Assembly (NCBI GenBank): GCA_001596155.1 | Contig: CP014771.1 | Location: forward strand, 3,286,001 to 3,350,000 | Reading direction: 5' to 3' | From: Hymenobacter psoromatis | Lineage (GTDB): Bacteria > Bacteroidota > Bacteroidia > Cytophagales > Hymenobacteraceae | DNA length: 64,000 nt | Part shown: one piece after another, positions 61,317-64,000 of the stretch | Layout of the letters: each line of letters starts with the position of its first letter | How positions within the stretch are numbered: position 1 is the stretch's first letter | Made by a program: the position numbers and the translations under genes | Notes under the pieces: model-generated | Database searches by the model: none | What the model was told of the DNA's origin: nothing | The model's input: the letters and a program-made list of their open reading frames with translations, nothing else

Positions 61317-62075
61317 ATGACGACGCTTGCCCTCGACCTTGGCAATACCGCACTAAAATATGGGCTGTTTGGGCCGGAAGGTGCCCGCGAAAGCGGCGTG
61401 CTGACCACGCCGGCGCAGCTGGCGGCGCTATGGCAGCGGACGCAGCCGCGGCAGGCCATCCTGTCGTCGGTGGCTGAGGAGGCTGCTACCCAGCCCTGGC
61501 TGGCTGAGCTGGCAGCGCTTAATGGCTTGGCGCGGGTGCTGCCTTTTCGGTCGGGCTTCACGCCGGTGCCGTTGCGCAATGCCTACGCTACCCCCCACAC
61601 GCTGGGACCCGACCGGCTGGCCGGGGCCGTGGGAGCTGCCAGCCACTATCCCGACCAAAATCTGCTTGTTATCGATGCGGGCACGGCCCTGAAGCTAGAC
61701 CTCGTGACGGCCGATGGCACCTACCACGGCGGCAGTATCGCGCCGGGCTTGCGCATGCGCTTGCAGGCCCTGCACACGTTCACGGGCCGGCTGCCGCTGA
61801 TAGAGTTGCCGCCGGCCGCCGAGCCGGTGCAACTAATTGGCCGCTCCACGGCCTCTTCGCTGCTGAGTGGGGTAGTGGGCGGCACCGCCGCCGAGGTGCG
61901 CGGCCGGGTGGCCGAGTACCAGCAGCACTACCCCGATTTGACAGTAATCCTGACCGGCGGCGATGCTGCGTACCTGGCGGCGGCCCTCACGCCGCTGGCC
62001 GGCCGTATCTTTGCCATGCCAGAACTGGTGCTGCTGGGTCTGGATAAGATTTTACGCTATAATGTTGAAGACTAA
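61317..62075 (+). CDS. coaX: type III pantothenate kinase
   Basis: CoaX phosphorylates pantothenate in coenzyme A synthesis and, unlike CoaA, needs a monovalent cation. The 252-residue protein has LDLGNTALKYGLF (phosphate motif 1), GPDRLAGAVGA, VIDAGTALKLDLV and GGSIAPGLRMRLQALHTFTGRLP. The start ATG follows the repeat palindrome. The next gene overlaps the coaX end by 14 bases, so translation is likely coupled. Confidence 0.96.
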   Translation: MTTLALDLGNTALKYGLFGPEGARESGVLTTPAQLAALWQRTQPRQAILSSVAEEAATQPWLAELAALNGLARVLPFRSGFTPVPLRNAYATPHTLGPDRLAGAVGAASHYPDQNLLVIDAGTALKLDLVTADGTYHGGSIAPGLRMRLQALHTFTGRLPLIELPPAAEPVQLIGRSTASSLLSGVVGGTAAEVRGRVAEYQQHYPDLTVILTGGDAAYLAAALTPLAGRIFAMPELVLLGLDKILRYNVED

Positions 62076-63387
62076 AAAACTATCCGGGGCCCTGCTGACG
62101 GCCGTTGCTACCCTGTGCGCCGGCTCGGCGCTGGGGCAGGGGCTCGGCAACTCGCCTTACTCGCGCCTAGGCCTGGGCGACTACGCGGGCAACTACGGCG
62201 GCGTGCGCCAGCTAGGTATGGGCGGCGTCGGCCTGGCCGCGCCTAACACAGGTAACGTCAACGAGTTGAATCCCGCGCTGCTGGCTTACACGCCCCGCAC
62301 TACCTGGGAGGCAGCTTTCAGCGCCCAGGTGAAAACGGTGAGTAACGCGGCTACCTCGAACCATGCTAATTCGGGTACGCTGGGCTATCTGGCCCTGGCG
62401 GTGCCGCTCAACAAGCGCTGGGGTGCCGCTATCGGCCTCAAGCCCTACAGCGCCGTCGATTACCAGGCCACCAACACCGGCGTGGTCAACGGCGACCCCG
62501 GCGCCCTGGCCTACCGGCAGTACACGGGTACGGGCGGCCTTTCGGAAGCTTACTTTGCCCACGGCGTTCATGTGCTGCGCGACTTAAATATTGGCGCGAG
62601 CGCCTCGTATGTGTTTGGCACCATCGACCAAACGACGGCTACGGCCATTGCTACTCCCACCATCGCCGTCCAGCAGTTGGTGGCGGATGAAGAGTTGCTG
62701 CGCTACTCCGACTTCCTGTTTCGGGCATCGGCGCACTACCGCCACAAAGTGGGCAAAACCATGAATCTGAACGTGGGCGGCGTTCATACGTTCCAGGCCA
62801 ACCTGAAGGCTTCGCGGCAGCGCATTACGGAGCAGCGCGACCCCAAGAATGGCGCGGTTATCGGCCCTGTCACGCAGCTCTCAGACGACTCGGGCAACAC
62901 CATCGTGCCCGCGCTCTCGCAGGTGGGCCTGACCCTGGACAACGGCAGCAACTGGTCGGGCAGCCTCGATGGGTCGTATCAGCAGTGGTCCAAGTTCAAC
63001 TCCTTTAGCCTGCTCTCGACGGCGGGCCTCAGCAATACCTGGCGCGTGGCGGGCGGCGGCGAATTAACGCCCGACCCTGGCTCGGTGGAGCACTACTTCC
63101 AGCGCGTGACGTACCGCGTGGGCCTCAGCGTGGCCCAGATGCCGTATGCGCCGCTTGGCCAGCGCCTCTACGACCGGGCCGTGCACTGGGGCTTCGCGTT
63201 TCCGCTGCCCACGGCTACCCCCCTCGAATCGACGGTTATTAACCTGGCCTTCGTTTACGGCATCCGGGGCAATACAAGCTATCTCTATGGCGACAACGGC
63301 ACGAGCAACGTGCGCGAAAATTACTTGCGTGTGCAAGTGGGTGCCACCCTCAGCAACCGCTGGTTTATTAAGCGGCGCCTGCAATAG
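62062..63387 (+). CDS. outer-membrane beta-barrel protein (FadL/OmpP1-like)
   Basis: The 441-residue protein has a signal peptide (MLKTKKLSGALLTAVATLCAG ending SALGQG) and a barrel-like sequence with many alternating strands; GLGNSPYSRLGLGDYAGNYGGVRQLGMGGVGLA and NELNPALLAYTP resemble the N-terminal plug region of FadL-type porins. This gene is commonly found beside coaX and lptC in Bacteroidota. The transported compound is not known. It ends one base before the lptC start overlap. Confidence 0.85.
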   Translation: MLKTKKLSGALLTAVATLCAGSALGQGLGNSPYSRLGLGDYAGNYGGVRQLGMGGVGLAAPNTGNVNELNPALLAYTPRTTWEAAFSAQVKTVSNAATSNHANSGTLGYLALAVPLNKRWGAAIGLKPYSAVDYQATNTGVVNGDPGALAYRQYTGTGGLSEAYFAHGVHVLRDLNIGASASYVFGTIDQTTATAIATPTIAVQQLVADEELLRYSDFLFRASAHYRHKVGKTMNLNVGGVHTFQANLKASRQRITEQRDPKNGAVIGPVTQLSDDSGNTIVPALSQVGLTLDNGSNWSGSLDGSYQQWSKFNSFSLLSTAGLSNTWRVAGGGELTPDPGSVEHYFQRVTYRVGLSVAQMPYAPLGQRLYDRAVHWGFAFPLPTATPLESTVINLAFVYGIRGNTSYLYGDNGTSNVRENYLRVQVGATLSNRWFIKRRLQ

Positions 63388-63965
63388 TGAGCCGCTTGGG
63401 TGCCAGGTGGGGGGGTAGGGGCGTGGCCGGCCTGCTGCTGGCGGGCCTGCTGACCGCGGGCTGCCACCAGAAAGATGATGTGGTGAAGCGCATTATCTAC
63501 AATGGCCCGCAACTCGAAACGGAAAACGTGGTGACGCTGCTCAGCGACTCGGCGCGGCTGCACATTCGGCTGACCGCGCCGCTGGAACAGGTTTTTGAGA
63601 ACAGCGACCGACTATATCCCAAGGGTGCCATCGTCACGGTGTATGACAAGCCGGGTAAAATCGTCGTGAATACTATTAAGGCCAGGTGGGCGAAGTTTGA
63701 TAATGCCAAGCAGCTCTATATTCTGCGCGGCGCGGTGAAGGTAGCCAACGTGCCCGAGAAGCAGCAGCTCAATACCGAAGAGCTGTTTTATAACGTCAGC
63801 CAGCAGAAAATATATACGGACAGCGATATGTTCGTGCGCGTGCAAACGCCCACCGAAGTGCTCACCGGCTACGGCCTCACCGCCAACCAGAATTTCTCGC
63901 GCTACGGCATTCACCGGCCCAAAGGAGTTTTCACCCTGGCCGAAGCCCAGCGGCTGGGAAAATAG
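63387..63965 (+). CDS. lptC: LptC-like periplasmic LPS export protein
   Basis: The 192-residue lipoprotein-like protein has a signal with AGLLLAGLLTAGC lipobox and then the LptC jelly-roll pattern: SDSARLHIRLTAPLEQVFENSDRLYPKGAIVTVYD, IVVNTIKARWAKFDNAKQLYILRGAVKVAN and FYNVSQQKIYTDSDMFVRVQTPTEVLTGYGLTANQNF. LptC links LptFG in the inner membrane with LptA in lipopolysaccharide export. The start is GTG overlapping the previous stop by one base. The gene is complete in the window. Confidence 0.92.
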   Translation: MSRLGARWGGRGVAGLLLAGLLTAGCHQKDDVVKRIIYNGPQLETENVVTLLSDSARLHIRLTAPLEQVFENSDRLYPKGAIVTVYDKPGKIVVNTIKARWAKFDNAKQLYILRGAVKVANVPEKQQLNTEELFYNVSQQKIYTDSDMFVRVQTPTEVLTGYGLTANQNFSRYGIHRPKGVFTLAEAQRLGK

Positions 63966-64000
63966 CCAGGAGTGAAAAGGAACATCATGCTGCACACAGC

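Overview
The window looks like a chromosomal piece of a GC-rich member of the Bacteroidota, most likely a Hymenobacter or close relative. The signs are high-GC coding sequence with AT-richer spacers, several TAnnTTTG promoter boxes of the Bacteroidota type, genes without clear Shine-Dalgarno sequences, and typical Bacteroidota families (TonB-dependent receptor with DUF4249 lipoprotein, DUF4175, DUF4385, DUF721/DciA, LptC). The assignment is from recognition only; no database search was possible.

Layout. 1-9.1 kb: galT, then a signalling cluster made of a multi-PAS histidine kinase, a giant CheB-CheR-PAS protein, a stand-alone CheB and small STAS-like proteins. 9.2-15.7 kb: an initiator-type tRNA-Met, a TetA-like exporter, and a BlaI/BlaR1 pair followed by small proteins that share a TonB-plug-like module. 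The last of these is split inside its signal peptide by an IS630 element with a TA target duplication. 15.8-26.3 kb: DUF4175 protein, an RsbW-like ATPase, ybeY, an Ate1-like transferase, mnmG, a methyltransferase and an Ig-like lipoprotein. 26.4-30.5 kb: a dense cluster of DnaA boxes next to an AT-rich stretch (candidate oriC), a DUF4385 gene, a nested transposon (ISAs1-type element inside an IS200-type tnpA) and a second DnaA-box cluster. 30.5-34.1 kb: a PiT phosphate transporter and a decayed TonB receptor/DUF4249 locus. 34.2-53.2 kb: glyS, a DUF433/DUF5615 toxin-antitoxin pair, an RND transporter, ileS, tandem lspA genes, a double ABC ATPase, rnr, a polyprenyl synthase, a rhomboid protease, and a glycerophosphodiesterase. 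53.2-64 kb: an HTH gene, an exact match to the parS consensus, dciA and recF, pdhA, a TPR protein, ribH, a DksA-like protein, a pseudouridine synthase with a long Gly/Arg repeat tail, coaX, an outer-membrane protein and lptC.

The most notable reading is that the window may carry the chromosome's replication and segregation region: two DnaA-box clusters, a parS site, recF, dciA and mnmG lie within about 34 kb. Gene orientation does not change at the candidate origin, so this needs a skew test. The second theme is repeats: a 145-bp MITE-like element in two inverted copies with 7-bp target duplications, a dozen different long palindromes in spacers, one palindrome inserted in frame inside ileS, and a CCTACCCCCC-type oligomer scattered through genes and spacers that makes long G/C runs.
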